Origin: Rubrivivax sp.
GTDB lineage: Bacteria; Pseudomonadota; Gammaproteobacteria; Burkholderiales; Burkholderiaceae_C
Assembly: GCA_024641945.1 (NCBI GenBank)
Contig: JAHECD010000007.1
Coordinates: forward strand, 1 to 64,000
DNA length: 64,000 bases
Reading direction: 5' to 3'
Part shown: positions 1-10,704 of the stretch, one piece after another
How positions within the stretch are numbered: the first letter of the stretch is position 1
Layout: each line of letters begins with the position of its first letter
The notes under the pieces: model-generated
The model's database searches: none
Told to the model about the DNA's origin: nothing
The model's input: only the letters and a program-made list of their open reading frames with translations
Position numbers and translations under genes: made by a program

Positions 1-696
1 ATACGACCAGTCGCGCAACGTGCCCGGCCGCGGCGGATTCACCACGCCGTGCCACACCGTGGCCATGCTGCCGACGATGGTGGCGCCGACGAGCACCAGC
101 GCCCACGGCCCGCGTTCGCCGTCGCCGTCTCCGTCGAACACGCAGACCACGCGCTCGTTGCGCGCGAACAGCCCCGGCACACCCCGTGCCGTGACCGGAT
201 TCACCGAAAACAGTTCGCCCGGCACGTGAATCATCCGCCGCAGCCGCCCGCCGCACGGCATGTGGATGCGGTGGTAGTCCTTCGGACTCAGGTAGAGCGT
301 GGCGAAATGGCCGCCGTGGAACTCGGCCGCCAGCGCCGCGTCGCCGCCCACCAGCGCCGTCGCGGTGTAGTCGTGGCCCTTGGCCTGGAAGATGCGCTCG
401 CCGTCGATCGCACCGAACTGGCTGATCGCGCCGTCGACGGGGCAGACCAGATCTGCCGATGCGAGCGGCCGCAGGCCGGGTTTGAGCGCTCGCGTGAAGA
501 ACTCGTTGAACGTCGGATAGGCAGCTACATCGGGTTCGGCGGCCTCGGCCATGTCGACACCGTATCGGTCGACGAACCAGCGGATCACGGCGGTCGTGGC
601 CGCGCCGCCGCGTGCGCCGGCCAGCCGCCCCATCAACGTCGTCAGCGCCTGTTTGGGCAGGAGGTATTGCGGCAGGACCGCGAGGCGGTCCGACAT
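1..696 (-). CDS. psd: Phosphatidylserine decarboxylase (partial, runs off the left edge)
   Basis: Minus-strand translation starts [27 protein letters not shown] and contains [25 protein letters not shown] and [10 protein letters not shown], typical of Psd. Start codon at 694-696. Confidence 0.9.
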   Translation of the reverse strand, partial: MSDRLAVLPQYLLPKQALTTLMGRLAGARGGAATTAVIRWFVDRYGVDMAEAAEPDVAAYPTFNEFFTRALKPGLRPLASADLVCPVDGAISQFGAIDGERIFQAKGHDYTATALVGGDAALAAEFHGGHFATLYLSPKDYHRIHMPCGGRLRRMIHVPGELFSVNPVTARGVPGLFARNERVVCVFDGDGDGERGPWALVLVGATIVGSMATVWHGVVNPPRPGTLRDWSY

Positions 697-709
697 CAGC
701 GGCGCGTCA

Positions 710-1699
710 TCAGCGGATCGGAGACAGCTCTCGCAGCGCCTTCACGGCGCCCTGCCCGACCGAGGCGCCGAAACGCTTGGCCAGCCGCTCCGCCACGTTG
801 TCGCGCGGCGTGTAGTCGATGATGTCCTCGGCCTTGACGACTTCGCGTGCGACGTAGTCGAGGTTGCCCTGGTGGTCGGCCAGACCCAGCCGGATGGCTT
901 CCTCGCCGTTCCAGAATAGGCCGGAAAAGGTTTCGGATGTTTCCTTCAGGCGCTTGCCGCGGCCGGCCTTGACGACCGTGATGAACTGCTTGTGGATCTG
1001 GTCGATCATGGCCTGTGCATACGCGCGCTGCCGCTCGTTCTGCGGGCTGAACGGATCGAGCATGCCCTTGTTCTCGCCGGCGGTGAGCAGGCGCCGCTCG
1101 ACCCCGAGCTTTTCCATCGTGCCGGTGAAGCCGAAACCATCCATGAGCACGCCGATGCTGCCCACGAGACTGGCCTTGTCGACGTAGATCTCGTCGGCGG
1201 CCACCGCGATGTAGTACGCACCCGATGCGCACATCTCCTCGACGACCGCGTAGACCTTCTTCTGGTGCAGTGCCTTGAGGCGGCGGATCTCGTCGTTGAC
1301 GATGCCGCTCTGCACAGGGCTGCCACCGGGTGAATTGATGCGCAACACGACCGCCTGCGCGCCCGGATCCTCGAATGCACTCTTCAGCGCCGCGACCAGG
1401 GTCTCGGCACTTGCATCGCTTTCAGCCGCGATTTCGCCGCGCACTTCGACGAGCGCCGTGTGCGGGCCCGACGGCGCATTCATGTGCCCGCGCTGCGTGA
1501 AGACCGACCACGCGACGGCGAGCGCCAGGCCGAGCCACGAAAGGCGGAAGAACACCCGCCAGCGGCGCTCGCTGCGGCGGTCCCGAAGCAGTTCGCCTGC
1601 GAGCTTCTCGATGCCCGATTCGACCGCGCTGCGCGCGGGCGCCGGGGATGGCGCCGGCGCGGACGCTGGCGGCAGGTCGTTGGGCGGACTGTCATTCAT
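710..1699 (-). CDS. sppA: S49 family peptidase / signal peptide peptidase SppA-like
   Basis: ORF 329 aa with one N-terminal TM segment, [16 protein letters not shown] and [17 protein letters not shown] (S49 nucleophile Ser context). Confidence 0.9.
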   Translation of the reverse strand: MNDSPPNDLPPASAPAPSPAPARSAVESGIEKLAGELLRDRRSERRWRVFFRLSWLGLALAVAWSVFTQRGHMNAPSGPHTALVEVRGEIAAESDASAETLVAALKSAFEDPGAQAVVLRINSPGGSPVQSGIVNDEIRRLKALHQKKVYAVVEEMCASGAYYIAVAADEIYVDKASLVGSIGVLMDGFGFTGTMEKLGVERRLLTAGENKGMLDPFSPQNERQRAYAQAMIDQIHKQFITVVKAGRGKRLKETSETFSGLFWNGEEAIRLGLADHQGNLDYVAREVVKAEDIIDYTPRDNVAERLAKRFGASVGQGAVKALRELSPIR

Positions 1700-2115
1700 G
1701 CGGGGCTCCCTGGCATGCCGTCTTCGGCCGGTTCATCGAACCGTACCGGACGGATGTCGCGGGAAGGATACCAATACACCTGCCCGGCCGCCTCGCCCAC
1801 CTGCAGCGCCACCAGGCGCCCCCGCCCGCAGGGGCCACCGACGCAGCGGCCATCGGCCGGCTCGTAGGTGGCGCCGTGGATCGAGCAGACGATGAAGCGC
1901 CGGTCGCCGTCGAGGAACTGGCCTTCCTGCCAATCCATTTCGGTGGGCACGTGCGCACAGCGGTTCAGGTACGAAACGACCTGGCCACCAAACCTGAGCA
2001 CGAAGGCGCGCGCCGGCCGCCCGTACTCCAGCACGTCGAAGACCCACGCCCGACCGCCGTCGTCGAGATCGGCCGACGCGCACAGCGGCTCGGCCGGCGC
2101 AGCGGTCTCAACCAT
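1696..2115 (-). CDS. Rieske (2Fe-2S) domain protein
   Basis: CAHVPTEMDW...CSIHGATYEPADGRCVGGPC matches the CxH...CxxH Rieske signature. Start chosen at MVETAAPAEP. Overlaps the sppA start. Confidence 0.85.
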   Translation of the reverse strand: MVETAAPAEPLCASADLDDGGRAWVFDVLEYGRPARAFVLRFGGQVVSYLNRCAHVPTEMDWQEGQFLDGDRRFIVCSIHGATYEPADGRCVGGPCGRGRLVALQVGEAAGQVYWYPSRDIRPVRFDEPAEDGMPGSPA

Positions 2116-2764
2116 GCGTTGCCAACCAGTCGTGCAGCTCGCGCGTGGTGTGCGCCACATGCAGCGGCGCGAAGGCCTCGAAGGCATCGTGCTCGTGTGC
2201 GCCGTAGCTCACCCCGATGCCGGCCACGCCGGCATTGACGGCCATCTGCAGATCGTGCGTGGTGTCGCCGATCATCAGGGTCCGCGCCGGCGGTACACCG
2301 AGCTCGGCCATCAACTCGAGCAGCATCGTCGGGTCGGGCTTGGACGCCGTTTCGTCGGCCGTCCGGGTGGCGTCGAACAGGCCCTTGAGTTGCGAGGTCG
2401 CCAGCGCCTCGTCGAGGCCGCGCCGGCTCTTGCCGGTGGCCACCGTGATCAGATGATTGCGATCCTTCAGCGCATGCAGCATCTGCAACGTGCCCTCGAA
2501 CAGCACGAGCTCGTGCTGGCTCGCGAAGTAGTGATGGCGATACCGGTCGCCCAGTTCCGGGTAGCGCTCGGGCGGGAATTCGGGCGCCGCGTGCAGCAGC
2601 GCGTCGCGAAGACCCAGGCCGATCACATAGGCCGCCTGCTCGTCGCTCGGCACGGTGGTGCCGACGTCGCGGCAGGCGTTCTGGATGCAGCGCACGATCA
2701 GCGCGGTGCTGTCGAACAGCGTGCCGTCCCAGTCGAACGCGATGAGGTCGAAGCGGCGGGGCAT
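2108..2764 (-). CDS. HAD-superfamily hydrolase, phosphoglycolate phosphatase-like
   Basis: MPRRFDLIAFDWDGTLFDS (DxDGT), VATGKSRRGLDEAL and MIGDTTHDLQMAVNAGV motifs. Confidence 0.88.
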   Translation of the reverse strand: MPRRFDLIAFDWDGTLFDSTALIVRCIQNACRDVGTTVPSDEQAAYVIGLGLRDALLHAAPEFPPERYPELGDRYRHHYFASQHELVLFEGTLQMLHALKDRNHLITVATGKSRRGLDEALATSQLKGLFDATRTADETASKPDPTMLLELMAELGVPPARTLMIGDTTHDLQMAVNAGVAGIGVSYGAHEHDAFEAFAPLHVAHTTRELHDWLATHG

Positions 2765-2766
2765 GT

Positions 2767-3237
2767 TCAATCCATTTCGGGTTCGCAGCGCACGTCGGTC
2801 CGGACCGAATTGGCGATGAAACATTGCTCGTGGGCGCGGTGGTGCAACGCCGCATGCTGCTCGGCCGTGGGGGCACCGCCCGCCACGAACCGAACCCGCG
2901 GGCGCAGCACCACCACGGTCATCGCCAACCGTCCGGCGGCGTCGCGCGCCAGCGTGCCCTGGGCTTCGTCGACATAAGCCTGCACGACAAAGCCGGCCCG
3001 GGCCGCAAGGTCCAGGAACCACAGCATGTGGCAGCTCGACAGCGATGCGACGAAAGCCTCTTCGGGGTCGACGCCGGCGGTATCGCTCATCGGCACCGAC
3101 ACGACCTGCGGTGAACTCGACGCCGGCACCACCGCGCCACCGTCGAACAGCCATTGATGCGACCGGTGGTAGCGGTGGTCGGTGAAGGTCTCGCCGTCCC
3201 CGCGCTGCCAGCGCACCGTGGCCTTGTACGCACTCAT
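2767..3237 (-). CDS. OsmC family protein
   Basis: 156 aa with FVASLSSCHMLWFLDLAARAGFVVQAYVDEAQG, an OsmC/Ohr-type Cys context. Confidence 0.85.
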   Translation of the reverse strand: MSAYKATVRWQRGDGETFTDHRYHRSHQWLFDGGAVVPASSSPQVVSVPMSDTAGVDPEEAFVASLSSCHMLWFLDLAARAGFVVQAYVDEAQGTLARDAAGRLAMTVVVLRPRVRFVAGGAPTAEQHAALHHRAHEQCFIANSVRTDVRCEPEMD

Positions 3238-3851
3238 CGTCTGGCAGTGGCCTTTTTCGCGGGGGCCTTGCCTGCGGCCTTGGCGGCGGACTTTTCGGAG
3301 GCGATCTTGCGGGCCTCGTTGAGTGCCGCCTTCATCGCACGCGCACCGGCGCGGCGATCGCGCAGTTCATCCTTGCGATAACTCTCCTCGGCCGCCTGGC
3401 GCATCTCGATGGCCTTGGCGAGCGCCTGCTTGTAACGCGCGGGCGTGTACGTCGACTCGCTGCCGATATAGATGTTGCGGTTGCGAGGCTTCTCGCCAAA
3501 GCGGGGCAGCAGGACCTGCAGGCTGGCATATCGAACCTTGGAGCCGCTTCGCTGGCGCAGCAGCGGACCGCTGATGCCCACGGGCAGGTCGGTGCTCTTG
3601 CTGACGCTCGGGCGTGGCTGAAGCTTCGAAGGCGTGGGCATCGTCGCGATGCGGTGGATCAGTTCGCGCGTGGCCGCGTCGAGCGAGGCCTTTGCGCCGC
3701 TGCCGTCATTGCTGCCGTCGGAGAACATCTTGGTCCCGCCGTAACGGACCTGCCAGCCGTGGGTGTATCGATGGTCGATGCGCTGGATGCACTGCGGCAC
3801 CTTGAAGCGTTTGCCTGTAAAGATAACGACGTCTCTGGTTTTCATGGGCAC
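3234..3851 (-). CDS. Uncharacterised protein, possible AP2/ERF-like modules, Lys/Ala-rich basic C-terminus
   Basis: ORF 205 aa. Contains IQRIDHRYTHGWQVRYGGTKMFSDGSNDGSGAKASLDAATREL, and a second region SKVRYASLQVLLPRFGEKPRNRNIYIGS...YKQALAKAIEMR. Tail EKSAAKAAGKAPAKKATARR. Family call is tentative. Confidence 0.6.
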   Translation of the reverse strand: MPMKTRDVVIFTGKRFKVPQCIQRIDHRYTHGWQVRYGGTKMFSDGSNDGSGAKASLDAATRELIHRIATMPTPSKLQPRPSVSKSTDLPVGISGPLLRQRSGSKVRYASLQVLLPRFGEKPRNRNIYIGSESTYTPARYKQALAKAIEMRQAAEESYRKDELRDRRAGARAMKAALNEARKIASEKSAAKAAGKAPAKKATARR

Positions 3852-3878
3852 TCTGTATGACGCGCTGGATGTCGCGCG

Positions 3879-4920
3879 TTAGGGCTCCCTGGCCTCTACG
3901 TTTTTTGGTGCAGCACGATTGAGCGCTCGAACGAGATTCTCGCACTCTGCGGGTACCGCGGCCTCAAGTTCGACCATACCGCCCGTGGCCGGATGTGTGA
4001 AGCGCAGCCGCCGCGCATGCAGGAACATGCGCTCGAAGCGCACCGGTGCAGCCTCGCCACGTGCCAGCCGCTTGTTCAGCGCGAAGTCACCGTACTTGGC
4101 GTCGCCCACGATCGGGAATCCTTCGCCCGCGAGATGCACGCGGATCTGGTGCGTGCGCCCGGTCTTGATCGTCACGTCGAGCAGCGTGAACGCACCCAGC
4201 CGCTTCGCCACGCGCACCAGCGTGATGGACCGGCGCCCCTGCTCGTCGGCCGCCGAAGTGATGCGCACGCGGCGCTCGCCTTCGGCCGTGAGGTACTTGT
4301 GCAGTGGTGCGTCGATGACCTTGCGGCTTTCGGGCCACTCGCCTGCGACGAGCGCCAGATAGGTCTTGCCCACCGCCTTGTCGGCCCCGTGCACGCGAAA
4401 CTGGTCCTGCAGGTTCGTCAGCGCGCTGCGCTTCTTGGCCAGCAGCAGCACGCCCGAGGTCTCGCGGTCGAGCCGGTGAACGAGTTCCAGGAAGCGGGCT
4501 TGAGGACGCGCGCGCCGCAGTTGCTCGATCACGCCCGAACTCACGCCGCTGCCGCCATGCACCGCCACGCCCGCCGGCTTGTCGATGGCAAGAACATGCT
4601 CGTCCTCCAGCAGGATCGGGAACTCGCGCGCCGGCGCCGGCCCGTTCGCCAGGGTTCGCTCCGGCAGGCGCATCGGCGGCAGGCGCACGTCGTCCCCCGC
4701 CGCCACCCGGGTATCCGCGCCCGCCCGTCCCTTGTTCACACGCACTTCGCCGGAGCGGATGACCCGGTACACGTGCGTCTTCGGCACGCCTTTCAGATGG
4801 CGCAGCAGAAAATTGTCCAGGCGCTGGCCCGCCGACTCGTCGTCGACCGTCAGGTGCCTGACCTGCGGCGCCTGTGGCGCGCTGCCGGGTTCATGTCCTG
4901 TCGGGGTGGAGGGCAAACCC
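3879..4920 (-). CDS. rluC: 23S rRNA pseudouridine synthase, RluC/RluD family (start codon uncertain)
   Basis: S4-like domain (GQRLDNFLLRHLKGVPKTHVYRVIRSGEVRVNKGRA) and ELVHRLDRETSGVLLLAKKR catalytic motif. No clear ATG near the domain start; the listed ORF extends to 5156. Confidence 0.85.
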
Positions 4921-5625
4921 GGCCCTATTCGTGGGCTGCCCGGGACTTTGGCCCTTATAATGCGGCGCTCCACGTTTGTGTTGCAAGTGCTTGATTTTGG
5001 GGAGTTTACCCGGGGCATGGCCACACAGCCTGGAACGGCGCAGGGTGCCGCTGTCGGCGCCCCGAGCCACAAGCGTTGATGCAATGCCTGCAGGCCGCGG
5101 GCGGTGCCGAGTCCCCAAGTGACCGGCAGGTGCGTGGGCCGAGGTGTCAGAGACACGATTCAGAAGAACCTGCCCCGCACGTAGCGCGGGGCGCCGAAGA
5201 AAGATCACGGAGCCAGATGCCTTATCGCCCTCACGGGCGTTGGTGGCTGGCTCCAGCGCCAGGCAACCCGGCCCCACGCGATGTTCGCCCCGTCTTCCAA
5301 CCCCTGCCCCAGCGGCGGCCCCGGCCATCTCTTGATGCGTCCGGTGTGGCTGCGCTGGGCTGCAGCCCGTCCGGCGCAGGCCGCCGCGGGGCCGGAAGAC
5401 ACCGACTCGCCACCGGCCGCGCCCGCCAGCACGCACGCGCCAACGCTGCAACCCTGACCCCACCCGCTTCCGCACTGACGGAACGGACGGTCACCCCGCA
5501 GTCCAGGGCGATTCGATCCATCGGTTCTTCCGTCGTTACTCGTGCATCGAAGATTGCCGCCGGCCCCTGAGGGCGGGCGGTAGCGGGATGCGTGCCGAAA
5601 GGCGCGCGACAGTTGGAGTGCACGA

Positions 5626-8598
5626 ATGAAACGCATGCTGATCAATTCCACGCAGCCGGAAGAGCGGCGCCTGGCGATCGTCGACGGACAGAAACTGCTC
5701 GACTTCGAGACCGAGATCGAAGGGCGCGAACAGCGCAAGGGCAACATCTACAAGGCCGTCATCACGCGGGTGGAGCCTTCGCTCGAGGCCTGCTTCGTCG
5801 ACTATGGCGAAGACCGCCACGGCTTCCTGCCGTTCAAGGAAATCTCGCGCAACTATTTCCGCGAGGGCACCGACGTCAAGAACGCGCGCATCCAGGACGC
5901 GATGCGCGAAGGCGACAACCTGCTGGTGCAGGTCGAGAAGGAAGAGCGCGGCAACAAGGGCGCCGCACTCACCACCTTCGTCAGCCTGGCCGGGCGCTAT
6001 CTCGTGCTGATGCCGAACAACCCTCGCGGCGGCGGCGTGAGCCGGCGCATCGAGGGCGAGGATCGCGAGGAACTGAAGGAAAACCTCGACCAGCTCGAGT
6101 ACCCGAAGGGCATGAGCCTGATCGCACGCACCGCCGGCATCGGCCGCAGCGCGCCCGAGTTGCAGTGGGACCTGAACTACATGCTCAAGCTGTGGGAGGC
6201 CATCGACGGCGCTTCCAAGGCCGGCAAGGGCGCGTTCCTGATCTACCAGGAGAGCTCGCTCGTCATCCGTGCGATCCGCGACTACTTCACGGCCGATATC
6301 GGCGAGATCCTGATCGACACCGACGACATCTTCGATCAGGCGCACCAGTTCATGAACCACGTGATGCCCGAGATGGCCAATCGCGTGAAGCGCTACCGCG
6401 ACGACGCGGCGCTCTTCAGCCGGTTCCAGATCGAGCACCAGATCGAGACCGCGTTCTCGCGCACCGTCAACCTGCCCAGCGGCGGCGCGATCGTGATCGA
6501 CCACACCGAGGCGCTCGTCTCCGTCGACGTGAACTCGGCGCGCGCCACGCGTGGTGGCGATATCGAGGAGACCGCCACCCGCACGAACCTCGAGGCCGCC
6601 GACGAGATCGCGCGCCAGATGCGCCTGCGCGACCTGGGCGGCCTGATCGTCGTCGACTTCATCGACATGGAAGAGTCGAAGAACCGGCGCGAGGTCGAGA
6701 CCCGGCTGCGTGATGCGCTGCGCAGCGACCGCGCACGGGTGCAGTTCTCGTCGATCAGCAAGTTCGGCCTGCTCGAACTCAGCCGCCAGCGCCTGCGCCC
6801 GGCCTTGAGCGAAGGCAACCACATCACCTGCCCGCGCTGCAACGGCACCGGCCACATCCGCGACACCGAAAGCTCGGCGTTGCAGATCCTGCGCATCATC
6901 CAGGAAGAGGCGCTGAAGGACAACACCGCCGCCGTGCATGTGCAGGTGCCGGTCGAAGTGACCTCGTTCCTGCTGAACGAGAAGCGCACCGAGATCACCA
7001 AGATCGAGCTCAAGCAGCGCGTGACGGTGCTGCTGGTGCCGAACAAACATCTCGAGACGCCCAACTACAAGCTCGAGCGACTGCGCCACGATGATCCGCG
7101 CCTGGAAAATCTGCAGGCCAGCTACACGATGATCGAGGAACCGGACGACGAGGTCGGCATCACGCGGCGCGAGAAGGCCAAGCCCAAGCAGGAACCGGTG
7201 ATCAAGGGTGTCCTGCCGGACCAGCCGGCCCCGCCGCCGGTACCGAAGCCGGAACCCACGCCGGCCCCGCTGGCCGCGGCTCCCGCCCCAGCGCCCATGG
7301 CCGTGCCAGTGGCCGAGGCCGGCAGCGGATTCTTCGGCTGGATCAAGAAGATGTTCGGCGGTGGTGCCGCCGAGCCTGCCGCGGTCAAGCCGGCGCCGTC
7401 CGTCGCTGCGAAACCCACTGTTGGCGCCGAAACCACCGAAAAGCGCGAGGGCCGAGACGGCCGCCGCGGTGGCCGCGGTGGCCGGGGTGGCGAACGTGGC
7501 GAACGCAGCGAGCGTGAACGCAGTGGTCGCGGCGGCGAAGCGCGCGGTGAGCGCACGGGCCGTGGCGACCGGGGTGATCGCCCTGAGCGCGGTGAACGCA
7601 GCGAGCGCGGTGAACGTGCCGAGCGGCCCGATCGCGCCCCGCGCGGCGACCGCCGCCCCGAGGGTGCTGAAGGTGTGGTCGCGGCAGCCGGGGTCGAGCG
7701 CGAAGAGCGTCCACGCCGCGGTGAGCCTCGCGGTGAGGCCAGGGGCGAGCGTCCGCCGCGCGCGGCAGTGGCCGACGAGAGCGGCAACGTTCAGCCCTTC
7801 GTCGATACGGTCCCGGGCGCCGAAGGTGCCGAAGCGGGTGCCGAGGGCGAGCGTGACGGGCGCCGTCGGCGCCGTCGTGGCGGCCTCGGCGGCCGCGACC
7901 GCGACGAGGCGCGTGCGGACGGTGCGGTTGGCGCCGCGCCGGATGCCGATGCCGGCGACACCCTGCCGCCGCAAGAGACGCTGCTGCCTGACCCGAAGGT
8001 CACGAGTGCCGCGATGGACCACCTCGGCGACGAGGCGGCCGCACCCGAAGGTGGCGATCCGGAAGGTGGTCGCCGCCGTGGTCGTGGACGCGACCGCTAT
8101 CGGCGCGAACCGCGGCCGGAAGGTGTGAGCCCGGGGGCCGGAACCGAAAGCGCCCCGCCATTGCCGGCAGAGGCCGCGAGCGAGTACGCGACCGGCGACG
8201 ACTCGGCGCCGTACGCACCGCACCCCTCGCTGCCGCGTGCCGCCGAACCGGCGTCGGTGGCATCGGTTGGGGTGTTCGCTGAAGAAGCGCCCGTTGCTGC
8301 CGCCGAGCCCGAAGCGGCTTTCGTGACCGCGCCGGCCGTTGTCGAGCCGTTCTCCCTTCCCATCGACGACCTCCACCGCATCGCGGAAGGCTCCGGCCTG
8401 CAATGGGTGAACTCCGACGCAGAGAAGATCGCGGCCGCACAGGCTGCGATCGCTGCCGCGCCGCGGCCCATCCATGTGCCGCGCGAGCCCAAGCCGCTGG
8501 TGGTGATGGACGAAGGCCCGCTCGTGCTGGTGGAGACCCGCAAGGACCTGTCGCAACTCAAGTTGCCGTTCGAGCAGCAGCAACGGCCTTCGGCCTGA
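5626..8598 (+). CDS. rne: Ribonuclease E
   Basis: 990 aa: [64 protein letters not shown] Zn-link, and a Arg/Gly/Glu-rich C-terminal scaffold. Confidence 0.97.
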   Translation: MKRMLINSTQPEERRLAIVDGQKLLDFETEIEGREQRKGNIYKAVITRVEPSLEACFVDYGEDRHGFLPFKEISRNYFREGTDVKNARIQDAMREGDNLLVQVEKEERGNKGAALTTFVSLAGRYLVLMPNNPRGGGVSRRIEGEDREELKENLDQLEYPKGMSLIARTAGIGRSAPELQWDLNYMLKLWEAIDGASKAGKGAFLIYQESSLVIRAIRDYFTADIGEILIDTDDIFDQAHQFMNHVMPEMANRVKRYRDDAALFSRFQIEHQIETAFSRTVNLPSGGAIVIDHTEALVSVDVNSARATRGGDIEETATRTNLEAADEIARQMRLRDLGGLIVVDFIDMEESKNRREVETRLRDALRSDRARVQFSSISKFGLLELSRQRLRPALSEGNHITCPRCNGTGHIRDTESSALQILRIIQEEALKDNTAAVHVQVPVEVTSFLLNEKRTEITKIELKQRVTVLLVPNKHLETPNYKLERLRHDDPRLENLQASYTMIEEPDDEVGITRREKAKPKQEPVIKGVLPDQPAPPPVPKPEPTPAPLAAAPAPAPMAVPVAEAGSGFFGWIKKMFGGGAAEPAAVKPAPSVAAKPTVGAETTEKREGRDGRRGGRGGRGGERGERSERERSGRGGEARGERTGRGDRGDRPERGERSERGERAERPDRAPRGDRRPEGAEGVVAAAGVEREERPRRGEPRGEARGERPPRAAVADESGNVQPFVDTVPGAEGAEAGAEGERDGRRRRRRGGLGGRDRDEARADGAVGAAPDADAGDTLPPQETLLPDPKVTSAAMDHLGDEAAAPEGGDPEGGRRRGRGRDRYRREPRPEGVSPGAGTESAPPLPAEAASEYATGDDSAPYAPHPSLPRAAEPASVASVGVFAEEAPVAAAEPEAAFVTAPAVVEPFSLPIDDLHRIAEGSGLQWVNSDAEKIAAAQAAIAAAPRPIHVPREPKPLVVMDEGPLVLVETRKDLSQLKLPFEQQQRPSA

Positions 8599-8638
8599 CG
8601 GGCGCGTCGCGTCGCATCGCCGCGCCGCACCCCCCACT

Positions 8639-8669
8639 GACGCCGCCGCGGCGAAAGCCCGGCGGCGTC
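8639..8669. terminator. Candidate hairpin terminator between convergent rne and the response regulator
   Basis: GACGCCGCC ... GGCGGCGTC perfect 9-bp inverted repeat, followed by a short T-rich stretch (ggcattt). Confidence 0.55.
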
Positions 8670-8734
8670 GGCATTTCAGTGCCGGCCTCCTTCGCGCGGA
8701 CAGTTGCCTTGAGTTCGGTGCCGATCGAGGCGGG

Positions 8735-9364
8735 TCAGGTTTCGATCAGTCCCCAACGCAGCGCCACCAGCGTCAGTTCGGACTGGTTCGCCGCGCCGAG
8801 CTTCTGCTTGACGTGGTACAGGTGCGTGCCGACCGTGCTGGGCGACAGGTTCAGGTTGTCGGCGATCTGCGCGACGGTCATGCCCTTGGCCAACTGGATG
8901 AAGACCGAGAACTCGCGTTCGCTCAGCACGTCCACCGGGCTGCCGCTGCCGTCGATCTGCGCCAGCGCCAGCGCCCGCGCGGTCTGCGAATCGACATAGC
9001 GCTCGCCGCGGGAGATCGCCTTGACGGCCTCGATCAATTCGTCCGGCGCACCGCGTTTGGCCAGGTAGCCCAGTGCCCCGGCGCGCAGCACGCGGCTCGA
9101 GTGCGCGGTGTCCTCGTGCGCCGACAGCGCCAGCACCCGTGCCTTGGGGTCCTGCGCCAACAGCCGGCGCACGGCCTCCAGCCCGCCCATGCCCGGCATC
9201 GACAGGTCCATCACCACCACATCGGGGCGAACCGTGGCGTACAGCTGGCAGGCCTGCTCGCCGTCCCCGGCCTCGGACACGACTTCGATCCCCGCGCCGG
9301 ACAGCAACATGCGGAAACCCATGCGCACGACGGCGTGGTCGTCGACCAGCATCACGCGGGTCAT
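8735..9364 (-). CDS. NarL/FixJ (LuxR-type) response regulator
   Basis: MTRVMLVDDHAVVRMGFRMLLSGAG receiver, and LSEREFSVFIQLAKGMTVAQIADNLNLSPSTVGTHLYHVKQKL HTH. Start overlaps the kinase stop (ATGA). Confidence 0.92.
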   Translation of the reverse strand: MTRVMLVDDHAVVRMGFRMLLSGAGIEVVSEAGDGEQACQLYATVRPDVVVMDLSMPGMGGLEAVRRLLAQDPKARVLALSAHEDTAHSSRVLRAGALGYLAKRGAPDELIEAVKAISRGERYVDSQTARALALAQIDGSGSPVDVLSEREFSVFIQLAKGMTVAQIADNLNLSPSTVGTHLYHVKQKLGAANQSELTLVALRWGLIET

Positions 9365-10704
9365 GCGGTGCACTCCGCGCCCGGGAGCATCACTTCGAGC
9401 CGCGTCCCGTGCGGCTCCATGCGCGCCATCGCCAAGCGCCCCCCCTGCCCTTCGATGCGTTCGTTCAACCAGCGCAGGCCATGGTGGCCGGTGCGATGCT
9501 GCCAGTCAGGCGGCAGGCCAACGCCGTCGTCCTCCAGCACCAGCGACACCCCCGCATCATGCGGCCTCACGCGAACCACGATGCGGTGCGCGCCGCCATG
9601 GCGAATCGCATTGGTGATGCCCTCCTGCGTGGCGCGATAGAGCGCGAGCGCGGCGTCGGGCGTGAGCGTGATGCCATCGACCTGGCACTCCATCTCGAGC
9701 CTCAGCGACGGGTGTGCACGCCGGGTGCGCTCGGCCAGATCGTCGAGTGCGGCCCCCAGGCCGAAACTGTCCAGCACCAGCGGTGTCAGGCGCGGGATCA
9801 GGCCGTGCATCGCGTCGTAGAGGCGCGACGACTCCTCGGCGATCACCTGCGCGGCCTGTGCCGCCGCCGGGTCGGCCGCCTCGGTGCGCTGCGCGACCGA
9901 CAGCGCGAGACTGCGAATGGCCGTCACCGACTGGCCCAGTTCGTCGTGCAATTCGCGCGCGATCATGCGTCGCTCCTGTTCGATGTGGTGGTCGATCCAG
10001 CGGGTGAGCTCGCGGCTGTCGGACAACCGGCGCTCGGTTTCTATGCGGTCGCGCAGGACGGGCACCATGTCGTTGAAGGCGGCCCCGATGGCCGCGGCCT
10101 CGCGGCCAGGCAGCGGCGGCAGCGCGACATCGAGGTCACCGGCCCGCAGCCGACCGAGCGCACGCACGATGTGCCCGAGGGGACGCACCGCCCGCCCCAC
10201 GACCCAGAAGACGAGCACATTCAGGCCCACCAGCAGCGCCGCGGCCTGCGCGGCGAGCACACGAAAGTCTTCCCAGTTGTCGAGGACCGCGCGCGACGCG
10301 TTGGAACTCACCACGAGCCGGCCCGAGCCGAATTCGAAGTTCTGCATCGACGGCACCGGCGCAACGAGCCGCGTGAACCAATCCGGCGCCTCGCGCCCGG
10401 CCTTGTAGGCGGACGCCGGCGAGTGGTAGAGCTCGGCGCCCGCCGCATCGAAGAGCTGGATCTCGTTCGAACGCACACGGCCGAGGCTCTGCAGATAGTT
10501 CTGCATCGACGCCACGCCTTCGGTGGTCGCGCGCCACGCAAGCCGCTGCAGCAGCTGGGTCGCCACACGGTTCGCCGCGACGACCTCCTCCTTCACCGAA
10601 TCGCGCATGTTGCCCACCTGCAGCGCCATCAGGGCCGCCACGAACGCGAGCGTGAGCAGCCCGACGAGCACGTTGATCTTCAGGCGCAGGCTCGTCGGCT
10701 TCAT
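9361..10704 (-). CDS. Sensor histidine kinase, LapD/MoxY-type N-terminal domain, HAMP, HisKA_3
   Basis: MKPTSLRLKINVLVGLLTLAFVAALMALQVGNMRDSVKEEVVAANRVATQLLQRLAWR (LapD_MoxY_N-like), ERRMIARELHDELGQSVTAIRSLA H-box, GITNAIRHGGAHRI N-box. Confidence 0.88.
   Translation of the reverse strand: MKPTSLRLKINVLVGLLTLAFVAALMALQVGNMRDSVKEEVVAANRVATQLLQRLAWRATTEGVASMQNYLQSLGRVRSNEIQLFDAAGAELYHSPASAYKAGREAPDWFTRLVAPVPSMQNFEFGSGRLVVSSNASRAVLDNWEDFRVLAAQAAALLVGLNVLVFWVVGRAVRPLGHIVRALGRLRAGDLDVALPPLPGREAAAIGAAFNDMVPVLRDRIETERRLSDSRELTRWIDHHIEQERRMIARELHDELGQSVTAIRSLALSVAQRTEAADPAAAQAAQVIAEESSRLYDAMHGLIPRLTPLVLDSFGLGAALDDLAERTRRAHPSLRLEMECQVDGITLTPDAALALYRATQEGITNAIRHGGAHRIVVRVRPHDAGVSLVLEDDGVGLPPDWQHRTGHHGLRWLNERIEGQGGRLAMARMEPHGTRLEVMLPGAECTA

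Noticed and set aside
5536-8637. 1033-aa open reading frame antisense to the whole of rne
   Set aside because: Composition (Arg, Leu, Ala, His, Val-rich, no recognisable domain) and exact overlap with a well-supported gene indicate a high-GC antisense artefact.
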